A program made the position numbers and the translations under genes. From Rhodobacteraceae bacterium UBA6213 (GTDB lineage Bacteria; Pseudomonadota; Alphaproteobacteria; Rhodobacterales; Rhodobacteraceae), in contig DISJ01000017.1 of assembly GCA_002421605.1 (NCBI GenBank), positions 168,623 through 232,622 on the forward strand: 64,000 nucleotides of DNA, read 5' to 3'. Below, one piece after another: positions 44,313 through 51,266 of the stretch (its first letter is position 1; every line of letters starts with the position of its first letter). Below the pieces are notes generated by a model, which saw only the letters and a program-made list of their open reading frames with translations, had not been told where the DNA came from and did not search any database.

Positions 44313-44605
44313 GCTCTGCTCCCCGCTTTCGGCGAATGGTGCGACCTCGCCGGAGTGCGCTCGACCGGGGTTCCGGTCCGGCATTCCGGGCAGAGGCGGT
44401 TGTGGATGCCTGCCGATTGAAAACTCACGCCACAGCACATGCAGGCCCGGCGCATTCGCTGCCCGGCGCTTTCGGCCAGATCCTGCAATTCGCCCATGCG
44501 GACCAGCGCGAGATCGCGACTTCCGTAGACGCCGGTGACCGGGGTCCCGTCCGGCCCGGCAACAAACCAGCCGCGCCACTGGCGCTCAAGGCGGAACCCG
44601 GACAT
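44309..44605 (-). CDS. Zinc-ribbon-like early protein, 98 aa
   Basis: The N-terminal half contains RGWFVAGPDGTPVTGVYGSRDLAL, typical of small beta folds. The C-terminal half has a C-x2-C ... C-x2-C pair (CMCCGVSFQSAGIHNRLCPEC) and a basic tail. Likely zinc-binding, DNA- or RNA-associated. Overlaps neighbours by 1 and 4 nt. The same CCG...CPEC pattern occurs in zinc ribbons of many phage early genes. Confidence 0.7.
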   Translation of the reverse strand: MSGFRLERQWRGWFVAGPDGTPVTGVYGSRDLALVRMGELQDLAESAGQRMRRACMCCGVSFQSAGIHNRLCPECRTGTPVERTPARSHHSPKAGSRA

Positions 44606-44880
44606 CACTTTGCCCCCTTGATCTGCGCAAAATGCTCGGCGACGCGGCGCAGGTAGGCATCGCGGATGAATTCCCGCCCCGCCGCCTCGATGATCCGCTC
44701 GAGGTTTCGCTTGCCTACTGGTCCGCGCGATTGGCCGAACGTGGCGTTGCGCCCGTTGGTCGGCGTCATGCCGTTCTCTTGGCACCAACCCTCAAAGGTT
44801 GTGCCGCGCGCCCGGAACGCCCCCACGATTACCTCGTGCAGGATAGCGCCCGGCTGGAATTCAGGGAGGTTCTGTGTCAT
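44605..44880 (-). CDS. Ner/Cro-like first lytic gene
   Basis: 91 aa, first gene of the lytic operon, facing the repressor gene across an operator region as Ner does in Mu. The sequence ILHEVIVGAFRARGTTFEGWCQENGMTPTNGR is compatible with an HTH, but its sequence is unlike Mu Ner, so the assignment is by position. A GAGG site lies just before the ATG. It probably represses the repressor promoter or early genes. Confidence 0.65.
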   Translation of the reverse strand: MTQNLPEFQPGAILHEVIVGAFRARGTTFEGWCQENGMTPTNGRNATFGQSRGPVGKRNLERIIEAAGREFIRDAYLRRVAEHFAQIKGAK

Positions 44881-44904
44881 AGCGCCTCATAAGGCAAGTA
44901 ACAT

Positions 44905-44945
44905 GCCTAGCATTGCTAAGCACTATCGGCTTAGCCTAGCTAGGC
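44905..44945. promoter_or_regulatory. Two dyad operators between repressor and lytic operon
   Basis: Two 17-bp dyads of form GCYTAGC-N3-GCTARGC: O1 44905-44921 (GCCTAGCATTGCTAAGC) and O2 44929-44945 (GCTTAGCCTAGCTAGGC), 24 bp centre to centre. The two sites are also inverted copies of each other at 14 of 17 positions. They flank the -10 of the proposed lytic promoter. Expected to bind the S24 repressor or the Ner-like protein. Confidence 0.75.
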
Positions 44946-44950
44946 GTCAA
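44922..44950 (-). promoter_or_regulatory. Proposed early lytic promoter
   Basis: On the minus strand, TTGACG (44950-44945) and GATAGT (44927-44922) are separated by 17 nt, a good sigma-70-type match. Operator O2 lies in the spacer and O1 directly after the -10, so a bound repressor would block it. The transcript would begin about 30 nt before the Ner-like gene. Confidence 0.6.
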
Positions 44951-44967
44951 GGGGTTTTTGTGTCGCA

Positions 44968-45696
44968 ATGGGAGACAGTCCGGGCAAAAGGCTGGCTGCG
45001 TTTCGCAATTCGTTGGATATGAGCCAGCGGGCGTTCGCGATAACTTGCAGTGTCAGCAGCGGCCTAATTGGCCAAATAGAGGCTGACATTCTGCCACCTT
45101 CGAGGACCTTTCTTCAAAAGATATCCGCACGTTACCGCGTTAGCGCCGACTGGCTTCTGCATGGCACTGGCGAGATGCTACTGGCAGAGATGCCAGGATT
45201 TGCAGGGCGCACCGGCCGAATCGAGCCCTCCGAGTTCGCCAAACCGCTCGCGGGCGACTTCCGATTCGATGGCGAAGACTTTGCAATGATCACCCGCATG
45301 GACCTCAACGTCTCGGCGGGTTCGGGCCTTATCCCGATAGATGGTGGCCAGTCAGAGGCACTCGCCTTCTCGCGCTCGTGGCTGATGCGCAACCACATCA
45401 GCGCCGACCTTTCGGTCCTGGTCCGCGTCCAAGGCGACAGCATGGCCCCCGGCATCCCCAATGGCGCGCTCGCCCTCGTCCACTGCGCCGAACGACAAAT
45501 TGAAGGCCCTGGCGTCTATGCCTTCAACCGCGGCGAAGCATCTTACATCAAACGGATCACGCCAGTCAGTCGGAAGCCTTTGGCCTGGGTGATCTCATCG
45601 GACAACCCTGCCTACCCATCCGAAACCGTCAGCGGTAGCACCCTGAACGAGATCAGGCCGGTCGGGCGCGTGCGTTGCGTCATGGTAGCTCTCTGA
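44968..45696 (+). CDS. Prophage repressor, XRE HTH plus S24 peptidase (CI/LexA-like)
   Basis: 242-aa lysogeny repressor. The N-terminal HTH (residues 6-60: MSQRAFAITCSVSSGLIGQIEADI) ends with the DWLLHGTGEM motif of CI-like repressors. The S24 domain has Ser158 (QGDSMAPG) and Lys195 (SYIKRI) as catalytic pair and an Ala117-Gly118 in SAGSG as a possible autocleavage site. Autocleavage would mean SOS-type induction, unlike the temperature-sensitive style of Mu c. It is the only prophage core gene on the plus strand. Confidence 0.92.
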   Translation: MGDSPGKRLAAFRNSLDMSQRAFAITCSVSSGLIGQIEADILPPSRTFLQKISARYRVSADWLLHGTGEMLLAEMPGFAGRTGRIEPSEFAKPLAGDFRFDGEDFAMITRMDLNVSAGSGLIPIDGGQSEALAFSRSWLMRNHISADLSVLVRVQGDSMAPGIPNGALALVHCAERQIEGPGVYAFNRGEASYIKRITPVSRKPLAWVISSDNPAYPSETVSGSTLNEIRPVGRVRCVMVAL

Positions 45697-45715
45697 TCCA
45701 TGAAAATGCTTCAGG

Positions 45716-46267
45716 TTAGCGAACTGTCGCGCCGGGATATGTCCCCAACTGGCAGAGATCAAAGGCGAGATCGTCGTTAAGAGTCGGAGGAAGTGCAAGA
45801 ACGGTGTTCGTAAGCTGCATTATTGTCACCGTGAACCACTGAAACCCGACATAGCCGCCGTATCTGTTTTTGGCATTGACGCGGCCGCATGCAACAACGA
45901 CATCGCGATTTCCAGGGTAACCAAACTCGACCACAACGTCGGCAGTGTAGGGGTCGAGCAGCTGCTCCTTTACTGCTTCGACAGCGGCAGCCATTTCGCC
46001 TTCTGTCAGATCCCTTCGGGCCGGAAGCGCTGCCTCGATCAACTTGCCATAAATGTCTTCGACGATCGGCTTGATCCCATGGTCTGCCGCGAAACCGGAA
46101 AAGGCGCGCTGGGTTTCTGGACCAAACTTCCCGTCCGCCTGACCTGCGTAATAGTCGCCCTGCGAAAGCCTAAGTTGGATAGCGACCATCCGAGTCCAAG
46201 TGTCCGCGACTGCGGACTTCGGGGCAATCATCAACGCCAGTGCAAGTAATATGACGACGATCCTCAA
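45716..46267 (-). CDS. Secreted protein with a peptidoglycan-binding-like domain
   Basis: 183 aa. Signal peptide at residues 1-22 (MRIVVILLALALMIAPKSAVA), then a PG-binding-1-like repeat (RLSQGDYYAGQADGKFGPETQRAFSGFAADHG). The C-terminal domain contains VACGRVNAKNRYGGYVGFQWFTV, a pattern often seen in secreted phage- or host-encoded lipoprotein-like domains. The start is TTG at 46267 with GAGGAA 8 nt upstream. Converges on the repressor gene. Possibly a lysogenic-conversion gene expressed from the prophage. Confidence 0.72.
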   Translation of the reverse strand: MRIVVILLALALMIAPKSAVADTWTRMVAIQLRLSQGDYYAGQADGKFGPETQRAFSGFAADHGIKPIVEDIYGKLIEAALPARRDLTEGEMAAAVEAVKEQLLDPYTADVVVEFGYPGNRDVVVACGRVNAKNRYGGYVGFQWFTVTIMQLTNTVLALPPTLNDDLAFDLCQLGTYPGATVR

Positions 46268-46418
46268 TTTTTCCTCGCAGCGATATCTGCGCGAAGTTTG
46301 ACAGCCGCCCCGTCAAAATCAACCCTATTCGCACTCGCACTTGTTCATGCTATGTTCCTCCGCGAAGCACTCCCCTAGAGGGTGTTGAACGCCCCATTGA
46401 ACAGGCATTTTCGACCCG

Positions 46419-47231
46419 ATGAACACGCCCCTGACTCCCGTCGATCCTATTGCCCCAGTCGCGCCCTGGCTCGGCGGCAAGCGCAACCTGGCGCGGCGCA
46501 TCTGCGCCCGCCTCGATGCCACGCCCTGTAGCACCTATGCCGAGCCCTTCGTGGGCATGGGCGGCATCTTCCTGCGCCGCCAGGCGCGACCCCGCGCCGA
46601 GGTGATCAATGACCGCGGGCGCGACGTGGCGAACCTCTTTCGCATCCTGCAACGCCATTATCCGCAGTTCCTCGAAACGCTGCGCTTCCAGCTGACCACC
46701 CGGGCCGAGTTTAACCGCCTGGTCGACACCAACCCGGAAACCCTGACCGATCTCGAGCGCGCCGCTCGCTTCCTCTACCTGCAGCGCACTGCTTTCGGCG
46801 GAAAGGTCTCGGGCCGCAACTTTGGCGTGTCGAAAGACCGCCCCGGCCGCTTCAACCTGACCACGCTTGAGCCGATGCTTGAAGACCTGCACACCCGCCT
46901 TGCGGGCGTGGTGATCGAGTGCCTCGACTGGTCGGACTTCATCACCCGCTACGACGGGCCTGGCACCCTCTTCTACCTCGACCCGCCCTATTGGGGCTGC
47001 GAGGACGATTATGGCAAGGCGATGTTCACCCGCGCCGACTTCGCCCGCATGGCCGACCAGCTGGCAGGCATCAAGGGCCAGTTCCTGCTCTCGATCAACG
47101 ACGTCCCGGAGATCCGCGCGCTCTTCGGCCACTTCGAGATGGAAGAAGTCAACGTCAGCTACACGATCGGCGACAAAGCCGACCGCGCGCCGGTGCGGGC
47201 GGAATTGCTGGTGGCTGCCGCAAAGCTATAG
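46419..47231 (+). CDS. D12-class DNA adenine methyltransferase (Dam-like)
   Basis: 270-aa N6-adenine methyltransferase. The SAM-binding opening APWLGGKRNL (15-24), EPFVGMGG (42-49) and the catalytic DPPY (188-191) are all intact; GGKVSGRNFGV matches D12 enzymes. There is no cognate restriction gene nearby. It is the second adenine methylase of the element. High codon similarity to the phage genes supports phage ownership. No obvious ribosome site precedes the ATG; a weak AGGC lies 13 nt upstream. Confidence 0.88.
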   Translation: MNTPLTPVDPIAPVAPWLGGKRNLARRICARLDATPCSTYAEPFVGMGGIFLRRQARPRAEVINDRGRDVANLFRILQRHYPQFLETLRFQLTTRAEFNRLVDTNPETLTDLERAARFLYLQRTAFGGKVSGRNFGVSKDRPGRFNLTTLEPMLEDLHTRLAGVVIECLDWSDFITRYDGPGTLFYLDPPYWGCEDDYGKAMFTRADFARMADQLAGIKGQFLLSINDVPEIRALFGHFEMEEVNVSYTIGDKADRAPVRAELLVAAAKL

Positions 47232-47549
47232 GTTTCGAGCAAATCAGCATTTCCATTTTCCAAAACAAGAATGTGCATTCGTGCAGCCTCCTTGTCGACC
47301 TCAGCGGTAGCGGAGGGCGGGAAACCTACGTTCGCCGTGCGGGCAAGCGATCAACCTTAATACACTGAAGCGGACGTTCCCGAGTTGACAAATAGACAAC
47401 AACTTTGGGCAGAATTCGCCAGCTCGCGTGAGCTGCAAACGCTACGCTCGTTTTAACCTTCGATCTTGTATTCGAAGGCGGACAATCACAGTATCTTGCA
47501 GTAACGCGTGCAATTGGTATCGCGTGCAATTTGTTCGAGGGGTAGGGGC
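47232..47549. other. Non-coding region upstream of the OLD operon
   Basis: 318 nt without a gene. AT content is higher than around it. It contains the dyad CCTTCGA-N8-TCGAAGG (47457-47478) and an 11-bp direct repeat just before the OLD gene, so this is probably the OLD promoter and operator region. No terminator with a T-run was found. Confidence 0.5.
47505..47531. repeat. Direct repeat CGCGTGCAATT upstream of the OLD gene
   Basis: Two perfect copies of CGCGTGCAATT at 47505-47515 and 47521-47531 (16-bp period), ending 18 nt before the OLD start codon. The period of about 1.5 helical turns would suit an activator or repressor dimer overlapping the ribosome-site region. Confidence 0.6.
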
Positions 47550-49478
47550 ATGAAGCTCAAGTCGGTTCAGATTGACCATTTCAAACATGTTCTTGACTCA
47601 ACGCGGGTCGAGATCCAGCCCGACATCACCTGCCTCGTGGGCAAGAACGAAAGTGGCAAGACCGCGTTCCTTGAGGCTTTGCGCCGCCTCAAACCGGCAC
47701 AAGGTGCGGTAGAATTCAACATCAACCGACACTACCCGGCTTGGCTAGAAAAGATGCACCGGCGGCAGGGCAAAGACCTTGACGCAGTTTGCCCGGTGAC
47801 CTGCGCTTTTGAGTTGGAAGATGAGGATGTAGCTGCCATTGAAGCAGTGTTTGGCGATGGCGTCGTGACCTCCAGGGACTTCACGCTTTCGCGCCGATAC
47901 GACAATTCACATTCGTATGACTACAGCTTTGACCAGACGCAAGCGGTCGCCAATGTCGTTTCCGAACTGGACCTGCCCAGTAAGATGTCCGACGCCACAT
48001 CGAAGGCGGTCACGTTTTCCGGTCTCATCGCTGCCGTCAACCAAATTGCGGCGGACAATGAAGAAGACCAGCAGGTAACTTCCGCCGGCGCAGCGGTCAA
48101 AGATGCTGTTGGGAAGCTCATCCCGGCAGACAAGTCCATCGATGACCAGGTGATGAACATCTTGTGGAACCGGGTACCGAAATTCTTCTTCTACTCCGAC
48201 TACAGCCGCCTGCCCGGGAAGGTCCGCATCCGGGAGCTTTTGAAGGCGAACCCGGATCAGCTGGATGAGGACCACCAAACGGCCCTTTCTCTACTGCAGC
48301 TCGCGGGAACCGACCAAGAATATCTGCTTGACCCAGACTACGATACGCGCAAGCGGGAGCTTGAGAATGTAGCAAATGCGATCACGCAGGAGGTGCTGCA
48401 ATACTGGACAACCAACGCTGACCTCCGGGTGATGATCGACATCTCTCAGGTGACTGAGCAGCGGAATGACGGCCAACATGCGGTCCACGATGAGATGCAC
48501 GTCAGAATGTATGACAACCGGCACATGCTCTCGCTCCCATTCGACGAGAGGTCATCCGGATTCCAGTGGTTCTTCTCCTTCCTGACGGCCTTCTCGCGCT
48601 ACCAATATGGCGACACGCCGGTCATCATCCTGCTCGATGAGCCTGCTCTCGGGCTCCACGCCAAGGCGCAGAAGGACTTCCTGCGCTTCATTGAGGAACG
48701 GCTATCGAAGCGCTGTCAGGTGATCTACACCACCCACTCACCATTCATGATACAGCCCGACCACCTTGAGCGCACGCGCCTTGTCGAGGACCGGGGACGC
48801 GATACCGGTTCTGTCACAACATCTGATGTGCTGACCACCGATAGCGACACGCTGTTCCCACTTCAAGCCGCATTGGGATACGACATTGCCCAGCACTTGT
48901 TCATCGCCAAGGACAACCTCGTGGTTGAGGGTTCATCTGACTTCCTCTTCATGCAGACCATCTCCGCCCGGCTGATTGAAGAAGGGCGCGAGGGGCTCGA
49001 CAAGCGGTGGTCGATCATGCCCTTGGGCGGAGCAGACGTGATCCCGGCGTTCGTCGCGCTCTTGGGAAACCACCTTGATGTTACGGTTGTTGTGGATGCC
49101 CGGAAGGAGGGACACCAGAAGCTGACCGCTCTCGCCAAGGCGGGCTTCCTCGGTGAGAAGCGGATCATCACCGTTGGCGAGGTCGCCAACCGGAAGATGG
49201 CTGACATCGAGGACCTGTTCGCCACGGATGACTACATAGCGCTCTACAATGCCGCCTTCGGCAAGTGTCTTAGGTCGGTGGACCTTAAGGGCTCCGACCC
49301 TATCGTGCGCCAGATTGCCCGCATGGAGGGCGTAGACAGGTATGACCACAATGCACCCGCCGAGGTGCTACTTCGCGAGCGAGCTGAGCGGGTAGTCGCC
49401 CTCTCAGAAAAGACACTCGCCGCATTTGAAGAGCTATTCAAGCGTATCAATGGAACGCTGGCCAAAACGAAAATTTGA
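47550..49478 (+). CDS. OLD-family ATPase/TOPRIM nuclease (class 1-like)
   Basis: 642-aa overcoming-lysogenisation-defect-type protein. The ABC-type ATPase part has Walker A GKNESGKT (31-38) and Walker B VIILLDEPALGLH (358-370). The C-terminal TOPRIM part has Glu460 (VVEGSSDFLF), Asp516 in VVVDARKEG and DIEDLF at 552-557. The usual second Asp of TOPRIM (DxD) reads Arg here. No UvrD-type GajB gene follows, so it is not Gabija; the adjacent gene is a different small protein. A phage-exclusion function is likely by analogy with P2 Old. GAGGGGTAGGGG precedes the ATG. Confidence 0.82.
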   Translation: MKLKSVQIDHFKHVLDSTRVEIQPDITCLVGKNESGKTAFLEALRRLKPAQGAVEFNINRHYPAWLEKMHRRQGKDLDAVCPVTCAFELEDEDVAAIEAVFGDGVVTSRDFTLSRRYDNSHSYDYSFDQTQAVANVVSELDLPSKMSDATSKAVTFSGLIAAVNQIAADNEEDQQVTSAGAAVKDAVGKLIPADKSIDDQVMNILWNRVPKFFFYSDYSRLPGKVRIRELLKANPDQLDEDHQTALSLLQLAGTDQEYLLDPDYDTRKRELENVANAITQEVLQYWTTNADLRVMIDISQVTEQRNDGQHAVHDEMHVRMYDNRHMLSLPFDERSSGFQWFFSFLTAFSRYQYGDTPVIILLDEPALGLHAKAQKDFLRFIEERLSKRCQVIYTTHSPFMIQPDHLERTRLVEDRGRDTGSVTTSDVLTTDSDTLFPLQAALGYDIAQHLFIAKDNLVVEGSSDFLFMQTISARLIEEGREGLDKRWSIMPLGGADVIPAFVALLGNHLDVTVVVDARKEGHQKLTALAKAGFLGEKRIITVGEVANRKMADIEDLFATDDYIALYNAAFGKCLRSVDLKGSDPIVRQIARMEGVDRYDHNAPAEVLLRERAERVVALSEKTLAAFEELFKRINGTLAKTKI

Positions 49479-49481
49479 ATC

Positions 49482-49895
49482 ATGCAGACAACGACTCTAA
49501 ATCATGGCGATTTATCATGTGAGATCGAGCCACACAGTACCGATGGGCGCATCACCGCGAAATTGAGATACCGATCCTTCGAAGTCGGACAAATCTCCGG
49601 GCGCGACCAAGGAACCGTGCACGCTCAATTTCAAGCGATCTGTGGCTTGGTCGATGAAGGAGGCACAGTCCGCCACGGTATCATCATGCTGGGTTACCAT
49701 AATCGAGCCTTCAAAGGAGAGGTATTGCTGATCGATGGCGAGATCATCGGTGAATGGGCATCAGATGACGATGAGTGGTGCCATTTTACAGCAAATGATG
49801 CTTCAGAGATCACGTGCAGCGCTCCATCTCCATGGATGCTTCACGACTCAATTGCTGACTGGATTGAAAGTTGTAGCCGCTTAGATGAGGCTTGA
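49482..49895 (+). CDS. Hypothetical OLD-operon partner, 137 aa
   Basis: Starts 3 nt after the OLD stop codon and so is very likely cotranscribed. Acidic, beta-rich protein (LSCEIEPHSTDGRITAKLRYRSFEVGQISG) with a conserved-looking DDDEWCHFTANDASEI and a hydrophobic amphipathic end (MLHDSIADWIESC). No known domain. It could be a regulator, sensor or immunity partner of the nuclease; no direct evidence for any of them. Confidence 0.65.
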   Translation: MQTTTLNHGDLSCEIEPHSTDGRITAKLRYRSFEVGQISGRDQGTVHAQFQAICGLVDEGGTVRHGIIMLGYHNRAFKGEVLLIDGEIIGEWASDDDEWCHFTANDASEITCSAPSPWMLHDSIADWIESCSRLDEA

Positions 49896-49996
49896 AGTCC
49901 GCCTTGACGATGCTGCATTGCAGCAACGGAATATCCAACTGAGGTCCGCTCTGGTCCGTGCGCCGCTACCCTCTTGTGCTCGCTCCGCAGAATTCA

Positions 49997-50110
49997 GTTC
50001 CGAGTTTGCGATCCACCCGAAATCTACCGCGATGGCCTACACCATTGTTTTCAAGCCGATATTCGCCAACTCGGAACCGAGACGATAACTCGGAACACCA
50101 GTTCCGAGTT
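49997..50110. repeat. Cluster of four GTTCCGAGTT inverted repeats
   Basis: Four perfect 10-bp copies: forward at 49997-50006 and 50101-50110, reverse at 50068-50077 and 50087-50096. The last two form a perfect hairpin with a 4-nt loop (ACCA). They lie downstream of the OLD operon and before the proposed phage end. Candidates are transposase or regulator binding sites or a terminator. Confidence 0.8.
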
Positions 50111-50221
50111 CCGCGCGCTTCCGACCGCGTTCGCAACGCCTCGTCGGCCCCGTGTTAGTCCCTTTAATGGCCGGTTTTCAGGTAGTTAAACACCAGTCAC
50201 TGTCACGCCGCGTTTTCAGTG
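50047..50221. repeat. Repeated GTTTTCA motifs near the proposed phage right end
   Basis: GTTTTCA occurs at 50047, 50174 and 50212, with related GGTTTCTG and CATTTCCAG nearby. Read from the phage end inwards they give TGAAAACGCGGCG, TGAAAACCGGCC and GAACGGCGAAAGC. This resembles MuA end-binding sites, which carry GAAAA and CGCGAAAGCG-type cores. No convincing partners were found at the left end, so this is tentative. Confidence 0.4.
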
Positions 50222-50292
50222 AGCTTTCGCCGTTCAAGGCCATTTCCAGCCGATTCCGCGGTTTCTGCTTGTCACCGCCACCCGGCAAGCCA

Positions 50293-50297
50293 TGCCG
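50293..50297. repeat. Proposed 5-bp target-site duplication, right copy
   Basis: TGCCG directly after CA at 50291-50292. Together with TGCCG at 13152-13156 before TG it fits a Mu-type insertion. The next bases CTCGCCCGCC resemble the 3' end of hemerythrin copy 2 (CAACCCGCC), as expected if they were once the end of copy 1. Chance match is possible. Confidence 0.4.
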
Positions 50298-50730
50298 CTC
50301 GCCCGCCAGTCATACCTTTGTTCTCGCGGCCTTTTTCACTTGATCCCACCTATCCCCACCTACTCCCGGCTCAGTGCAGGAACTGGTGTCAACGCACACG
50401 TGTGGCGCCTCAGCCTCTTCTGAAACAGAACGGTTTTGCGGGAATGAGAAGCGCAGAGGCGCTGCTTGTTTGTGCCAAGGCAGAGCGATCAGGCAATCGC
50501 CTTAAGTGTCGCCCCAAGCCGTGCCGGGTAGCATTGTAGGCCGTTTCGCGCTGGCCCCATTGCGCTGAAACAAGGCGCCGGTTGGCAGTCCAAGGCTCGG
50601 CCCATTCGACCCGATGTTCTTGATTCTGCGGGCACCAAGAATTACATTTGCAATTATATTTAATTTCCTCAACCTCTCGAAGGCACTGACTGCGGTACAT
50701 AATTGCGACCGATATGGAAAGGTCACTGAA

Positions 50731-51129
50731 ATGAAATGGACCGAAGCCTACGCCACAGGCAGCGAACAGGTTGATGAGCAGCACAAAACGCTGTTCCTCA
50801 TGTCCGACCAGTACCGAGAAGCCTTGGAAGATGGCCACGGCGAAAGTACGTTCGACTTGTTCATCGAGTTTCTAAGCACCTATGCCAAGGTCCATTTTTC
50901 GTTTGAAGAGGAATGTATGCTTGCGCACCTGTGCCCGATCGCCAATCTGAACAAGCAGGAGCACTGCGCCTTCTCGAAGTTTATCAAAAAGGAAGAAGAG
51001 CGGTTTCTGCGTGATGGGTTTGATAGGAAACATGCCCTTGCCCTCGTAAATGCCATTGATCGCTGGCTCGATAGCCACATCGGCAGGGTGGATGTGCAAT
51101 TGAAAACGGTCATGCCGCAACCCGCCTGA
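50731..51129 (+). CDS. Bacteriohemerythrin, copy 2
   Basis: 132-aa di-iron oxygen-binding protein, about three quarters identical to copy 1 at 12770 by eye. Ligands His18, His55, Glu59, His78, His116 and Asp121 are present; position 74 is again Asn (NKQEH) rather than His. The stretch before the ATG (ATGGAAAGGTCACTGAA) is nearly the same as in copy 1, including the GGAAAGG site. It ends ...VMPQPA, three residues longer than copy 1. The two copies look like an old tandem duplication now separated by the prophage. Confidence 0.88.
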   Translation: MKWTEAYATGSEQVDEQHKTLFLMSDQYREALEDGHGESTFDLFIEFLSTYAKVHFSFEEECMLAHLCPIANLNKQEHCAFSKFIKKEEERFLRDGFDRKHALALVNAIDRWLDSHIGRVDVQLKTVMPQPA

Positions 51130-51266
51130 TGCGATGCTTTCGCTTGCCCGCGCACCACGTTGGCAGGGCCTTTCGCTTTGGCCAAATACGCTGATCACGC
51201 GATTGCGGTAGCGACAAGCGGGCTTCCACCAGATCAAGGCAATTGCATCGCGGGCGCGCCCCGCAC

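Larger units (their letters stand above)
13157..50292 (-). mobile_element. Mu-like transposable siphophage prophage
   Basis: Contains a full Mu-type set: S24 repressor, MuA (D267, D337, E389), MuB, GemA, DUF3164, Mor-like activator, endolysin/holin, gp25-gp29, gpF, gpG, protease, gpT, gp35 and gp36. These are joined to a lambda/GTA-style non-contractile tail. There is no tail sheath, baseplate or Mom. Gene order is uninterrupted and no frame is broken, so it may be active. The ends are proposed from TG/CA plus a TGCCG duplication, giving 37,136 bp, close to Mu (about 37 kb). The right limit is less certain: the repressor-side core ends at 45.7 kb and everything from there to 50.3 kb is assigned by the size and end argument. 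It resembles Rhodobacter phage RcapMu in kind. Confidence 0.85.
49896..50730. other. Long non-coding region, probable phage right end plus hemerythrin promoter
   Basis: 835 nt with no gene I can support: open frames are short, without ribosome sites and with no family resemblance. The left part holds an inverted-repeat cluster (49997-50110) and repeated GTTTTCA motifs (50047-50221). 50291-50297 is the proposed phage terminus and target duplication. The last 150 nt are AT-rich and should contain the hemerythrin copy 2 promoter. Confidence 0.55.

Noticed and set aside
46350..47132. 260-codon minus-strand frame over the Dam-like methylase
   Set aside because: The plus strand has DPPY and the SAM motif intact; the minus frame has no recognisable domain or ribosome site.
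45697..47549. Prophage right end immediately after the repressor (about 45.7 kb) or after the Dam gene (about 47.3 kb)
   Set aside because: Size would be only 32.5-34 kb and no TG/CA end with a duplication matching the left junction was found there; kept as an alternative, not adopted.
47550..49895. Gabija (GajA-GajB) defence system
   Set aside because: The first gene is OLD-like, but the following gene is only 137 aa and has no helicase motif; no UvrD-type gene is near.
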